NCBI RefSeq assembly: GCF_001306035.1 | Contig: NZ_LGCM01000039.1 | Coordinates: 62,001-126,000 of the forward strand | Length of the DNA: 64,000 nucleotides | Direction: 5' to 3' | DNA from: Levilinea saccharolytica | GTDB lineage: Bacteria; Chloroflexota; Anaerolineae; Anaerolineales; Anaerolineaceae | Shown here: positions 1 to 7,450 of the stretch, in pieces | Layout of the letters: every line of letters begins with the position of its first letter | Numbering within the stretch: the first letter of the stretch is position 1 | The notes under the pieces: model-generated | The model's input: only the letters and a program-made list of their open reading frames with translations | The model's database searches: none | Told to the model about the DNA's origin: nothing | Translations under genes and position numbers: made by a program

Positions 1-2
1 TG

Positions 3-86
3 AGCTACAAGAGCATGGAAACCAGCAAAAAGGCCGAAAAAGCCTCCCCCCTGCTGGATTTGTTCCACAAGCTGCGACCGCAGTAA
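3..86 (+). CDS. C-terminal end of an unidentified protein (partial)
   Basis: An open frame enters from outside the window and ends at TAA 84-86. It reads as 27 lysine-rich residues ending LLDLFHKLRPQ. It is followed 20 bp later by a good intrinsic terminator, which supports it as the end of a real gene. Too little is present to name a family. Confidence 0.5.
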   Translation, partial: SYKSMETSKKAEKASPLLDLFHKLRPQ

Positions 87-106
87 ACCGCTTGCCCTAT
101 TTTCCA

Positions 107-149
107 CCCCAGCCCCTTGGCGCTCCTGCCGCCCTGGGGCCTTTTTTTT
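107..149 (+). terminator. Intrinsic terminator of the partial gene at the left edge
   Basis: CCCCAG (107-112) pairs with CTGGGG (134-139) and is followed by a run of eight T (142-149). It separates the left-edge gene from the TetR promoter. Confidence 0.75.
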
Positions 150-167
150 ATGGGGGCAATTGACCTC

Positions 168-196
168 TTGACAAGGAATAATAAACGCTGTATATT
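168..196 (+). promoter_or_regulatory. Promoter of the TetR-type regulator gene
   Basis: TTGACA (168-173) and TATATT (191-196) are separated by exactly 17 bp. The -10 box lies inside the left arm of the palindrome at 180-218, which fits autorepression. Confidence 0.75.
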
Positions 197-218
197 TATT
201 ATATATACACCGTTTATT
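180..218. promoter_or_regulatory. Palindromic operator, probably for the TetR-type regulator
   Basis: Two 16-bp arms, AATAAACGCTGTATAT (180-195) and ATATACACCGTTTATT (203-218), are reverse complements at 15 of 16 positions around a 7-bp centre. The element covers the spacer, the -10 box and the start region of the promoter. Assignment to the adjacent TetR protein is inferred from position. Confidence 0.7.
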
Positions 219-232
219 TAAAGAGGCCCCGC

Positions 233-931
233 ATGTCCCCACGCCCGCGCCGCAGCGCGCAAATCCCCCACCTGCAAGCCGCCATCCAGGAAACCGCCTG
301 GGCGCAGATCGCCGAGTTCGGCGCCGCTGCCCTCAGCCTGCGTGCCGTGGCCCGCGCCCTGCACATCACCGCCCCGGCCATCTACAACTATTTCCCCAGC
401 CGCGACGACCTCGTCACCGCCCTGATTGTGGATGCCTTCAGCTCGCTGGCCGATTCGCAGCAGGCCGCCCTGAGCCGCCTGAGCGCCGCTAGCCCGCAGG
501 AGCAGCTGGTTGCCCTGGGGATGGATTACCGCCAGTGGGCGCTGCGCTACCCCCAGCGCTACCAGCTCATCTTCGGCACCCCCATCCCCCATTACCACGC
601 CCCCGAAGACGTCACCAACCCCGCTGCCAGCCGCGCCCTGCTGTCTTTGATGCAGGTCATCCAGCGCCTCTACACGATCCAAAATCCGCCGCGGCCCCAC
701 CTGGCCCCCATGACCCCCGCCCTGGAGGCCATGCTGACCGCCTGGCAAAGCGCCGGGCTGCCCCTGGAGCGCGAGGTCATTTATCTGGCCGTGGTCATCT
801 GGAGCCGGGTGCACGGCCTGGTGCAGTTGGAAATTGGTCGTCAGTTCCCACCCCACATCACCGACCCTGGCGAAGTCTTCCAGCGGGAAATCCGCAGTAT
901 GCTGATTCAATATTCATTGAATGGAGAATAA
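233..931 (+). CDS. TetR/AcrR-family regulator with WHG-type C-terminal domain
   Basis: A 232-residue DNA-binding repressor. The N-terminal third has the TetR helix-turn-helix (LSLRAVARALHITAPAIYNYF, about residues 35-55), followed by a helical ligand or dimer domain ending in WSRVHGLVQLE, typical of the WHG-type C-terminal domain. AAGAGG lies at suitable distance before the ATG. The stop is 2 bp before the ATG of the following NAD(P)-binding protein, so the two form an operon. The strong 39-bp palindrome over the promoter suggests it represses itself and the operon. The inducer is unknown. Confidence 0.9.
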   Translation: MSPRPRRSAQIPHLQAAIQETAWAQIAEFGAAALSLRAVARALHITAPAIYNYFPSRDDLVTALIVDAFSSLADSQQAALSRLSAASPQEQLVALGMDYRQWALRYPQRYQLIFGTPIPHYHAPEDVTNPAASRALLSLMQVIQRLYTIQNPPRPHLAPMTPALEAMLTAWQSAGLPLEREVIYLAVVIWSRVHGLVQLEIGRQFPPHITDPGEVFQREIRSMLIQYSLNGE

Positions 932-933
932 CC

Positions 934-1893
934 ATGTCTGAGCTTCACGTCATTTTTGGCAGCGGGCCGCTGGCCCAGGCTGTGCAGCGCGCCCTGCTGC
1001 GCCGCGGTCGCAAAGTGAAAATGGTCAACCGCAGCGGCAAACGCCCCGCCGGGGTACCCGCCGAAGTGGAAATCGCCGCGGGCGACGCCTACAACCTGGA
1101 TTTCACCCGCACCGTCACCCAGGGGGCCGCGGTGGTGTATCAATGCGCCCAACCGCCCTATCACCAATGGGTGACCCAATTCCCACCCCTGCAGGCCGCC
1201 ATCCTGGCGGGCGCGGCCGAAAACCGCGCCAAACTGATCGCCGCCGAGAACCTGTATATGTACGGCGACACCGACGGCCAGCCCCTGCACGAGGGTCTGC
1301 CCTACAGCGCCCGCACCCGCAAGGGCAAAGTCCGCGCCCAGATGGCCCTGGCCCTGCAGGAAGCCCACCGCAGCGGCAAAGTGCAGACCGCCTCGGCCCG
1401 CGGCTCCGATTTCTTCGGCCCGGGCGTGCTGGGCTCCGCATTGGGCGAGCGCACCTTCCTCCCCCTGCTGCAGGGCAAGCCCGCCGAGGTGACTGGCGCG
1501 CTGGATCTGCCCCACGCCTACACCTACATTGACGACTTTGGCGAAGCCCTGGCCGTGCTGGGTGAGCGCCCCGAGGCCCTGGGACGCGCCTGGCACGTGC
1601 CCAACGCCCCCGCCCTCACCCAGCGCCAACTGCTGACCCAGTTCTTTGAAGCCGCCGGCCTGCCGCCCAAATTCACCGTGATGAGCAAATTCATGCTGGG
1701 CCTAGGCGGGCTGTTCATCCCCGCCGCCCGCGAGATGGTGGAGATGGCCTATGAATTTGAAAAGCCCTTCCAGGTGGATGCCAGCGCCTTCACCCAGGCC
1801 TTCGGCGATATCGCCACCCCCCTGGCGCGCGCCGTGCCCGAGACATTGCAGTGGTACCGGCAGCACCTGGCCGCGCATAGAGGGCAAGCCTAA
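934..1893 (+). CDS. NAD(P)-binding short-chain epimerase/reductase-like protein
   Basis: A 319-residue protein with an N-terminal Rossmann fold (HVIFGSGPLAQAVQRALLRRG), an unusual version of the GxxGxxG loop, and the Y-x-Y-G segment (LYMYGDTDG, near residue 110) seen in extended short-chain dehydrogenases. The likely role is a redox or epimerase reaction on a small molecule; the substrate cannot be told. The start at 934 is set by GGAG seven bases upstream and by its position 2 bp after the TetR stop, so it is probably the main target of that repressor. The open frame extends upstream inside the TetR gene but has no homology there. Confidence 0.85.
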   Translation: MSELHVIFGSGPLAQAVQRALLRRGRKVKMVNRSGKRPAGVPAEVEIAAGDAYNLDFTRTVTQGAAVVYQCAQPPYHQWVTQFPPLQAAILAGAAENRAKLIAAENLYMYGDTDGQPLHEGLPYSARTRKGKVRAQMALALQEAHRSGKVQTASARGSDFFGPGVLGSALGERTFLPLLQGKPAEVTGALDLPHAYTYIDDFGEALAVLGERPEALGRAWHVPNAPALTQRQLLTQFFEAAGLPPKFTVMSKFMLGLGGLFIPAAREMVEMAYEFEKPFQVDASAFTQAFGDIATPLARAVPETLQWYRQHLAAHRGQA

Positions 1894-2089
1894 AGTTAAA
1901 GAAAAACAGATGCAATAAAGGATCTTCCCCTGCCCAGACGTTCGCGCTCAGCTGCGCTACCAGAATGGGCAGGGATTTTCTGTATTTGGCTCCCAGCCGT
2001 TCGGGAACCGGGCACGAGGTCAGCCAGTTCTGCCTCGACGCTGAGCCGTGACCCAGACGCACTGCTGGCAAGCGAATCTCTTGGCAAAC
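1894..2089. other. Non-coding segment beyond the DGR template repeat
   Basis: No gene is supported here. In the leftward direction it lies just beyond the template repeat and could contain the 3' part of the TR transcript, which in known DGRs extends past the TR. I saw no clear terminator. Confidence 0.4.
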
Positions 2090-2203
2090 CTGTGGAGGGC
2101 CAAAATGCGGAAGCCGATGTTGTTGTTCCTGTTGTGAGGATTGTTGTTGTTGCGGTTAGACACCCGCGCGTTGTCTTGATTGTTGTTCCAGGAGCCGCCG
2201 TGC
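2090..2203 (-). repeat. DGR template repeat (TR)
   Basis: This 114-bp segment aligns without gaps to 3763-3876 (offset 1673). The 19 differences are at + strand positions 2093, 2120, 2121, 2124, 2127, 2132, 2133, 2144, 2145, 2151, 2156, 2157, 2171, 2172, 2174, 2177, 2183, 2184 and 2201. All are T on the + strand, that is A in the coding sense. Of 36 such adenines 19 differ; in the VR they are 9 T, 7 G and 3 C. No C, G or T of the TR sense strand differs. The sense strand is rich in AAC codons, which adenine mutagenesis can turn into many residues without making a stop. It begins 25 bp after the avd stop codon. Confidence 0.97.
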
Positions 2204-2228
2204 CCTTTGACCCGCGCCCAGAAAAGGG

Positions 2229-2576
2229 CTACTTGCTGCCCATTTCGTCTTTGATCCAGCCGCCCAGGCAATTGCCAGTTTCTGTCACCATACGGGCAAA
2301 ATGCTCGTACTGCGGCACCGAGATCAGTTTCTGATCCCGCGCAAAGCGCATCCACAAGCGCAGCTGCTCCAAACGGACATCCGCCTGCCGCAAATGGGTT
2401 TGACGCTGGCTGGCACGGCTTTTGCCTGCCGCAATCAATTGGTCTTGAAAATCGAGGGCAATATTCTGGATCCGCTCTGACAAACTGAAGCGGTACGCGC
2501 GGGGAAATCCCTGAACCTGCGGAATCAGCCACAGCAGTAAATCGTACGTGCGGGTAAAAACCGGGGATTCATTCAT
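2229..2576 (-). CDS. avd: Avd-like DGR accessory variability determinant (four-helix bundle)
   Basis: A 115-residue, mostly helical, basic protein (helices around residues 5-20, 28-50, 60-82, 88-110) with the size and character of Avd, the pentameric partner of DGR reverse transcriptases that binds the template RNA and is needed for mutagenic cDNA synthesis. Its ATG (2574-2576) overlaps the stop of the reverse transcriptase gene as ATGA, so the two are translationally coupled, and the template repeat follows 25 bp after its stop. Family assignment rests on length, helical pattern and this exact gene order; the sequence alone would only say four-helix-bundle protein. Confidence 0.88.
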   Translation of the reverse strand: MNESPVFTRTYDLLLWLIPQVQGFPRAYRFSLSERIQNIALDFQDQLIAAGKSRASQRQTHLRQADVRLEQLRLWMRFARDQKLISVPQYEHFARMVTETGNCLGGWIKDEMGSK

Positions 2577-3640
2577 AATACAATCGCTCCTAGAACAGCC
2601 TTCCGCAGACCCCAGGTGTCGCCAAAGCGCACATGGTTGATCCAGCCCTGGATGCAGGCGTTGAGTTGGGTGATAGAAACGCCGCCGGTGGAATATTCTT
2701 CCAACTGGCGGCGCAGTTTGCGGCGAAAATGGACGACCTTGCGGTGTTTGATGCGCCGGTGATCTGGGTAAATTCGAAATCCCAAGAACGGGATACCGGT
2801 AGCGGTTGGAAAGACCTGCGCGCGTTTCTCATGCAGGGTCAAACGCAAGGATGCCATTTTTTCAAAGATAGCGTTGCGCCAATTCAGAAGCGAACTGATG
2901 TCATCCCCAAAGAGCAGGAAATCATCCACATACCGGATGTAGGCCGGGCATTTCAGGTCGCGTTTGACGAAGTGGTCGAAGGTATTGAGATACACATTCG
3001 CCCAAAATTGGCTGGTAAGATTGCCGATCGGAAGCCCGCGCGGACGGATGGCTGCCAGCAAATCGTCTCCTGGGAAATACACCGTTTCATATTCTTCCTG
3101 CAAAACGCCCTCCCCGCTGCGCAAAATTTTGTCGCACAACCAGAGCGTGTTCTCATCGGGGATGAGCCGGGCCAGCTCAGCGCGCAGAATGGCTAGATCA
3201 ATAGATGCAAAAAATTGGCGCACATCGCATTGCAGCACATAGCGGTATTGGCGGGCAAACTGGGTGGTGCGGTCCAGCGCACGGTGGGTCCCTTTTCCGA
3301 CCCGATTGGCATAGCTGTCGTAGATGAAGCGGTTTTCCCAGATGGGTTCCATCAACCGGCAAAGCGCATGGTGCACCACCCGGTCGCGGAAGGGTGCAGC
3401 AGAAATCAATCGTTTCTTGGGGTCGTGGATATAAAAGCTGTGGTAGGGACCGGGCTGGTAGGTGAAATGCTGCAGTTCCGCTTGCAGAGCCAACAGCTCC
3501 TCCTCCTGAACACGTTCAAAAGCAGCCGCTCCTTCACGATACCGCTTGCCTTTGCGAGCCTTTCGCCAGGCATCATACAGGTTTTCAAACGAACAAATCT
3601 GCGGATACAAGTTTCGATAGGTTTTCACAGGCCTCCTCAT
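2573..3640 (-). CDS. DGR reverse transcriptase
   Basis: A 355-residue reverse transcriptase of the retroelement class. Visible motifs are KKRLISAAPFRDRVVHHAL (motif 1 region), the first catalytic aspartate in LQCDVRQFFASID, the GLPIGNLTSQFWANVYLN segment, whose IGNLTSQ replaces the usual QG of other reverse transcriptases and is a hallmark of DGR enzymes, and the catalytic YVDD in YIRYVDDFLLFGDD. It copies TR RNA with errors at adenines and supplies the cDNA that overwrites the VR. The open frame extends upstream to 3706, but homology starts near the Met at 3640. No good ribosome site precedes that ATG; AGGAGG lies just inside, 3 bp before a GTG at 3628, so the exact start is unsure. Confidence 0.96.
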   Translation of the reverse strand: MRRPVKTYRNLYPQICSFENLYDAWRKARKGKRYREGAAAFERVQEEELLALQAELQHFTYQPGPYHSFYIHDPKKRLISAAPFRDRVVHHALCRLMEPIWENRFIYDSYANRVGKGTHRALDRTTQFARQYRYVLQCDVRQFFASIDLAILRAELARLIPDENTLWLCDKILRSGEGVLQEEYETVYFPGDDLLAAIRPRGLPIGNLTSQFWANVYLNTFDHFVKRDLKCPAYIRYVDDFLLFGDDISSLLNWRNAIFEKMASLRLTLHEKRAQVFPTATGIPFLGFRIYPDHRRIKHRKVVHFRRKLRRQLEEYSTGGVSITQLNACIQGWINHVRFGDTWGLRKAVLGAIVL

Positions 3641-3758
3641 GGTGTTTTTTAACGCGGCCCCGCTGCGCGGGGTTGGCAAAGAACCCCTTTGCTCAGAGTC
3701 AGACAATGACCGACCGAGCAGGACAGAACACCGAAAACAGAAAACGGAACGCAGCCCC
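3641..3758. other. Spacer between VR and reverse transcriptase with hairpins
   Basis: A 118-bp non-coding gap that holds alternative hairpins: CCCCGC (3658-3663) with GCGGGG (3667-3672), or GGGGTT (3669-3674) with AACCCC (3682-3687). A shorter one spans the target stop codon (CCCC 3755-3758 with GGGG 3765-3768). In some DGRs a hairpin just downstream of the VR raises retrohoming efficiency; a similar role here is a guess. Confidence 0.45.
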
Positions 3759-6317
3759 TTAACTGGGGAGGGCCAAAATGCGGAAGCCGATGAAGTAGTC
3801 CCTGAGGTGAGGATTGCCGTTGTAGCGGACAGACACCCGCGCGCGGCCTAGATTGAAGTTCCAGGAGCCGCCGCGCAGGGATAAAACATCGTGATCCTTA
3901 TCGCGGTAATTGGCCAGCCACTCCCAGACGTTCCCGCTCAGATCCATCACCTCACGTGGGCTGGCGCCCTGCGGGTACATCCACACCGGCGTGGTGCGAT
4001 TGATCTGGCTTTCGCTGGTGTTGGCGTAACGGGAAATTTCTTGACTGGGGGTGCCCAGTTCACCAAAGGCAAAACGACCCTTTTCGTCCCCGCCTGCCGC
4101 TGCTATCCATTCCGCCTCCGTCGGCAGCCGCAGTTGGGCCGGCCTCGCCAGGCCGCGCTGACCCTCTTCCAGCTTCTCCCAGTGGGTCCACAGCCATCGG
4201 CAGTAGGCGTTGGCTTCATACCACGAAATTCCCACCACAGGGGCATTTGTCCGCCGGGCCCCAAAGCGGGCGTCCTGCCAGTAGCGCGGGAGGAGCACAC
4301 CGTTTTCTTTTTTCTGGCCTTGCAGCCAATCCCAAGCCTGGCTGCCCCAGTTGCCGATCGGTTTGTAATTTTCTTCGGGCTCAGCCAATTTCGGGAAGCC
4401 TTCCCACAGTGAACGATCCGCGAAGTTCTCCGGCTGCAAAAAGCGCGCATACTGGGCGTTGGTCACCGGGTATTTACCGATGGAGAATCGGGTGAGACCC
4501 GTCCCGATCTCCACAAAATCAAAAACATCCTGCGGTGCAAAACCCAATTCGTCAGCAACGTCAGCCGCATTGGCGCGGGATGTTGGAGGAAATTCGGAGT
4601 TTTGTGCAAGGCTGACCAAGTGATTCTGCGCCATCCTATGCTGCGGGCCTTGGGTGTCAGGCTCTCGTTCCTTCAGCGCAGCCAGCACTTCACGGATTTT
4701 TGCCAGGTCGCCGCTTTCCAATTCACGCGCCCAGTCTTCCGAAAGCTGCAAAGGGGGTGGAGCACCGTCCACAGTATCCGGCTCAAATGCGCCCACCAAC
4801 CCCACATAAACTTGCACTTCGCTTCGCGTCAGGCCGCCAAACCGGGCACGCTGAGACCCCTTCCCGGCTTCTAAAGGGTAGCGCAGCAGTTCTGCCAGCA
4901 AGGCATACTTCTGGCGGTCATTCAAAAATGGCGCCATCAGTCCCGACGCCGCCGGGCGCCGCGCAGGTCGAAGGGATGCCTCACGGTCAGCATTCCCGGC
5001 ACTAGGCTGCACCTTCTCACCCGGCGTTTCCTCAACGTTGAGGCCGCGCAAAAGCTCATCTTCCGAAACCGGCTGGCGTGTGTATTCGTCTTCCAGGGTC
5101 TGGATCAGGGTGGGGTATTGCCGCCAAAGCTTGTAAAGTTCTGGCCATTGGCTCTGGATGAGAACCGTTTTCGCCAATAAGGGAAAGGCCAGGAAATCCT
5201 TGGGAATTAACGCTCGCTTTTCCTGTTCTTGCGCCACCTGCTTTAACAAGAAAAACACGTTCAACGCGCGCTTCACCTGACGCGGGTTGGGGTACATCCC
5301 GCGCGCAAAGGCCTCACGGGTCATTTCATCCAGATGGTAATCAGCGGGGAGGTCGGTTTCCAGGTTCTGAATGAACTTTTCGCGAGCCTTCATGTCCAGC
5401 GGCGGCAAGTTGAACGGGATTTGGATGATTTTTTGCAGATAGACATCGCCGTTGATGGGCATTTCGTCTTCGCTGCTGGTTTTGAGTAAGGCGCCGTAAT
5501 GAGCTTCGATGCCGCGCCGGACAACCTCCCGATCCATTCCCAAAACAAAGACGGTACCGGGCACGTCTAAAAAGAGTTTGATTGCTTCCAGCACTTCAAT
5601 GGCTTTTTCAGGCAAGCAGCGGTCCAAATCATCCACAAAAACCACCAGCCGCCCATCATTTCCTAAAACCAGTTGAATGGCTTTTTGAAATTCTTCAGCA
5701 AACTGCTCCATATAATTCAACTGGTTCAAATGGTGTTCGCGCACTTCGCGCTCAAGCAGTTGGGCCAAATCTGGATTGAGCCCCAGGTCTTTTGCCGCAC
5801 TTCCCAAGCCCGTCAAATGAAAAGCCAGCCAAATCGGCAGTTTGCTGCCCTGTTTGAGCAGCTCACCCGTGTTAAGGCTCCACTGTCCTTCATCCTGCCA
5901 ATTGACAGTCTCATAAATGCTGCGTTCCAGGCGGCCCAGGTGCTCCAATTTTTCGCGTTCGGCTTTTTCGGCGTCTTCCTTAAAATCCTCTGGCTGGTAA
6001 CGCGTTCCGTCCGCCTTCCGTGGGTGCAGGCTGTCCACCACGCGCAGCATGAAGGCGCGCCAAAGGGCATCATGTTGTTCGTATTTCCAGGCGGTGAACC
6101 AGACTGTTTTCAAGGACGGGCTTTTCTGGTTATCCAGCTCATCCTTTAGCATGTTCAACAACGTGGTCTTTCCGCTTCCCCAGGTTCCAAAAACGCCCAC
6201 GGTCAGGGGCGTATCAGCGGTTTGTAAAATATTCAGCAGAGCTGGTTTGAAAATCGAGAAATCCAACCCATCTTCCGAAGCTCGGTAGTCGCTGATAAAC
6301 CCGCTCTTTTTGACCAT
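3759..6317 (-). CDS. DGR target: KAP-type P-loop NTPase fused to a variable FGE/C-type-lectin domain
   Basis: An 852-residue protein. Residues 40-250 are a KAP-family NTPase: Walker A GTWGSGKTT (44-52), the family segment WFTAWKYEQHDALW, and Walker B VVFVDDLDRC (225-234) followed by EVLEAIKLFLD. A helical linker follows. About residues 595-852 are a formylglycine-generating-enzyme/sulfatase-modifying-factor domain, a C-type-lectin fold: YPVTNAQYARFL, ISWYEANAYCRWL, LRLPTEAEWIAAA, DLSGNVWEW, and the terminal [11 protein letters not shown]. Thirteen codons differ from the template: residues 815, 821, 823, 824, 825, 830, 832, 834, 838, 840, 841, 842 and 851. No membrane segment is evident. GGGGAGAGGG precedes the ATG. 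By analogy with other NTPase-sensor proteins it may recognise variable ligands and trigger a response, but this function is inferred. Confidence 0.95.
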   Translation of the reverse strand: MVKKSGFISDYRASEDGLDFSIFKPALLNILQTADTPLTVGVFGTWGSGKTTLLNMLKDELDNQKSPSLKTVWFTAWKYEQHDALWRAFMLRVVDSLHPRKADGTRYQPEDFKEDAEKAEREKLEHLGRLERSIYETVNWQDEGQWSLNTGELLKQGSKLPIWLAFHLTGLGSAAKDLGLNPDLAQLLEREVREHHLNQLNYMEQFAEEFQKAIQLVLGNDGRLVVFVDDLDRCLPEKAIEVLEAIKLFLDVPGTVFVLGMDREVVRRGIEAHYGALLKTSSEDEMPINGDVYLQKIIQIPFNLPPLDMKAREKFIQNLETDLPADYHLDEMTREAFARGMYPNPRQVKRALNVFFLLKQVAQEQEKRALIPKDFLAFPLLAKTVLIQSQWPELYKLWRQYPTLIQTLEDEYTRQPVSEDELLRGLNVEETPGEKVQPSAGNADREASLRPARRPAASGLMAPFLNDRQKYALLAELLRYPLEAGKGSQRARFGGLTRSEVQVYVGLVGAFEPDTVDGAPPPLQLSEDWARELESGDLAKIREVLAALKEREPDTQGPQHRMAQNHLVSLAQNSEFPPTSRANAADVADELGFAPQDVFDFVEIGTGLTRFSIGKYPVTNAQYARFLQPENFADRSLWEGFPKLAEPEENYKPIGNWGSQAWDWLQGQKKENGVLLPRYWQDARFGARRTNAPVVGISWYEANAYCRWLWTHWEKLEEGQRGLARPAQLRLPTEAEWIAAAGGDEKGRFAFGELGTPSQEISRYANTSESQINRTTPVWMYPQGASPREVMDLSGNVWEWLANYRDKDHDVLSLRGGSWNFNLGRARVSVRYNGNPHLRDYFIGFRILALPS
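3763..3876 (-). repeat. DGR variable repeat (VR) at the 3' end of the target gene
   Basis: This is the 114-bp partner of the TR, ending 2 bp before the stop codon of the target gene. The sense 3' part (3763-3789) is nearly invariant and GC-rich (encoding GFRILAL) and is the likely initiation site of mutagenic homing. The changes from TR convert Asn, Gln, Asp and His codons into Phe, Leu, Gly, Arg, Val, Tyr, Asp and Pro, and no stop codon is present, as expected for a functional, selected variant. Confidence 0.97.
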
Positions 6318-6419
6318 ACCCTCTCCCCTTCATTCAACGTTCCGGTTGTATTAACCTGGGCCGCCATGCCCATGATATGCCCTCAATCTTGCCGTTCTGA
6401 ACCAAAGACACTCACAGCT

Positions 6420-6533
6420 TCAATTCCATGCGAGGATCCCCCATAAAGCAAAGGCCAGGATGGCGGTCAACTTGCCCGCCAGGGTATCAAAGAAATCTTT
6501 AAAGTAGGGGATAAAGCTCTTCCAATCAGGCAT
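6420..6533 (-). CDS. Small single-pass membrane peptide upstream of the DGR target
   Basis: A 37-codon open frame: MPDWKSFIPYFKDFFDTLAG, then a hydrophobic stretch (LTAILAFALWGILAW) and Asn-stop. The ATG is preceded at 5 nt by GGAGG, an excellent ribosome site, and a TATAAT lies about 40 bp further upstream. It ends 102 bp before the DGR target and has the same direction, so it may be the first gene of the DGR transcript. No family is recognised. It resembles small membrane toxins or holin-like peptides only in general shape. Confidence 0.5.
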   Translation of the reverse strand: MPDWKSFIPYFKDFFDTLAGKLTAILAFALWGILAWN

Positions 6534-6571
6534 GTTTCCCTCCAGCCGCCCATGTGTTTGCCGTCAGGTTG

Positions 6572-6600
6572 ATTATACAATGCGATGGAAAGGCAAGGTG
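6572..6600 (-). promoter_or_regulatory. Candidate promoter for the DGR operon
   Basis: A perfect TATAAT is read leftward at 6577-6572. The -35 position (CACCTT at 6600-6595, 17-bp spacing) is a poor match. It is the best promoter-like site between the tRNA-derived array and the small membrane peptide gene. Confidence 0.45.
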
Positions 6601-6646
6601 AAATTTCAGGAGCCCACCTTGGGGCGCGCATCTCGGTTTTGAATCC

Positions 6647-7397
6647 AAAAAGCCAACCGTACTGGCTGGCTTTAGTTTGGTGCCCCCAAGGGGACTCGAA
6701 ACATCCCCCTTGTGGGGATAGAATCCCCCCCGAGGGGACCCCTGTTTTGAAACAAAAAAGCCAACCGGTATCGGCTGACTTTTGTTTGGTGCCCCCAAGG
6801 GGACTCGAAACATCCCCCTTGTGGGGACCCCTGTTTTGAAACAAAAAAGCCAACCATAACTGGCTGGCTCTTCCGTAGTGCCCCCAAGGGGACTCGAAAC
6901 ATCCCCCCCGAGGGGACCCCTGTTTTGAAACAAAAAAGCCAACCGGCATCGGCTGACTTTTGTTTGGTGCCCCCAAGGGGACTCGAAACATCCCCCTTGT
7001 GGGGATAGAATCCCCCCCGAGGGGACCCCTGTTTTGAATCCAAAAAGCCAACCGGTATCGGCTGACTTTTGTTTGGTGCCCCCAAGGGGACTCGAAACAT
7101 CCCCCCCGAGGGGACCCCTGTTTTGAAACAAAAAAGCCAACCGGTATCGGCTGACTTTTGTTTGGTGCCCCCAAGGGGACTCGAAACATCCCCCCCGAGG
7201 GGACACCTGTTTTGAAACAAAAAAGCCAACCATAACTGGCTGGCTCTTCCGTAGTGCCCCCAAGGGGACTCGAATAGAATCCCCCCTGCGGGGGCCCCTG
7301 TTTTGATACAAAAAAGCCAACCGGTATCGGCTGACTTTTGTTTGGTGCCCCCAAGGGGACTCGAAACATCCCCCCCGAGGGGACCCCTGTTTTGAAG
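6647..7397 (-). repeat. Array of eight degenerate copies of the tRNA-Glu 3' end plus terminator
   Basis: Units start at 6647, 6754, 6843, 6932, 7042, 7130, 7219 and 7310 and are 88-110 bp long. Each has a terminator-like hairpin (sense AAAAGTCAGCC paired with GGTTGGCTTTT in the commonest type), then a block identical to the last 20 bases of the tRNA-Glu gene (sense TTCGAGTCCCCTTGGGGGCA), then a G/C-run insert of variable length, then sequence matching the bases before the T loop (CAAAACAGGGG). The intact tRNA-Glu and its own terminator at 7411-7523 form the ninth, complete unit. No unit could fold as a full tRNA. Reading frames across the array only reflect the repetition. Confidence 0.9.
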
Positions 7398-7410
7398 GGT
7401 TTGCACATTA

Positions 7411-7444
7411 AATCAAAAGAGCCAACCGATGAAGGTTAGCTCTT
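7411..7444 (-). terminator. Terminator of the tRNA-Glu gene
   Basis: In the leftward sense AAGAGCTAACC pairs with GGTTGGCTCTT (10 of 11 pairs) around a six-base loop and is followed by TTTTGATTT. Related hairpins recur in every unit of the neighbouring array. Confidence 0.8.
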
Positions 7445-7450
7445 CCGTAG

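Noticed and set aside
535-933. N-terminal extension of the NAD(P)-binding protein inside the TetR gene
   Set aside because: The extension is a frame-shifted reading of the TetR coding region; the Rossmann fold begins at the ATG 934 with its own ribosome site.
1930-1958. A segment whose leftward translation LSANVW recalls the SGNVWEW motif of the target
   Set aside because: About 19 bases are shared with 3927-3947, but the flanks do not align and the order relative to the repeat is reversed. Too short to call a second target or a relic.
2020-2532. A leftward 170-codon frame that spans the TR and could be read as a protein with an Asn-rich variable end
   Set aside because: It overlaps avd in another frame, has no ribosome site, and its resemblance to the target end is exactly the TR. 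TRs are non-coding donors.
6647-7397. CRISPR array
   Set aside because: Repeats are nearly the whole unit, there are no unique spacers, and no cas genes are present. The units derive from tRNA-Glu.
6467-7408. Three long leftward frames of 244-313 codons across the tandem array
   Set aside because: All three frames give the same GGxFESPWGHQTK-type repeat because the unit length shifts frames. No ribosome site or homology; the content is tRNA-derived.
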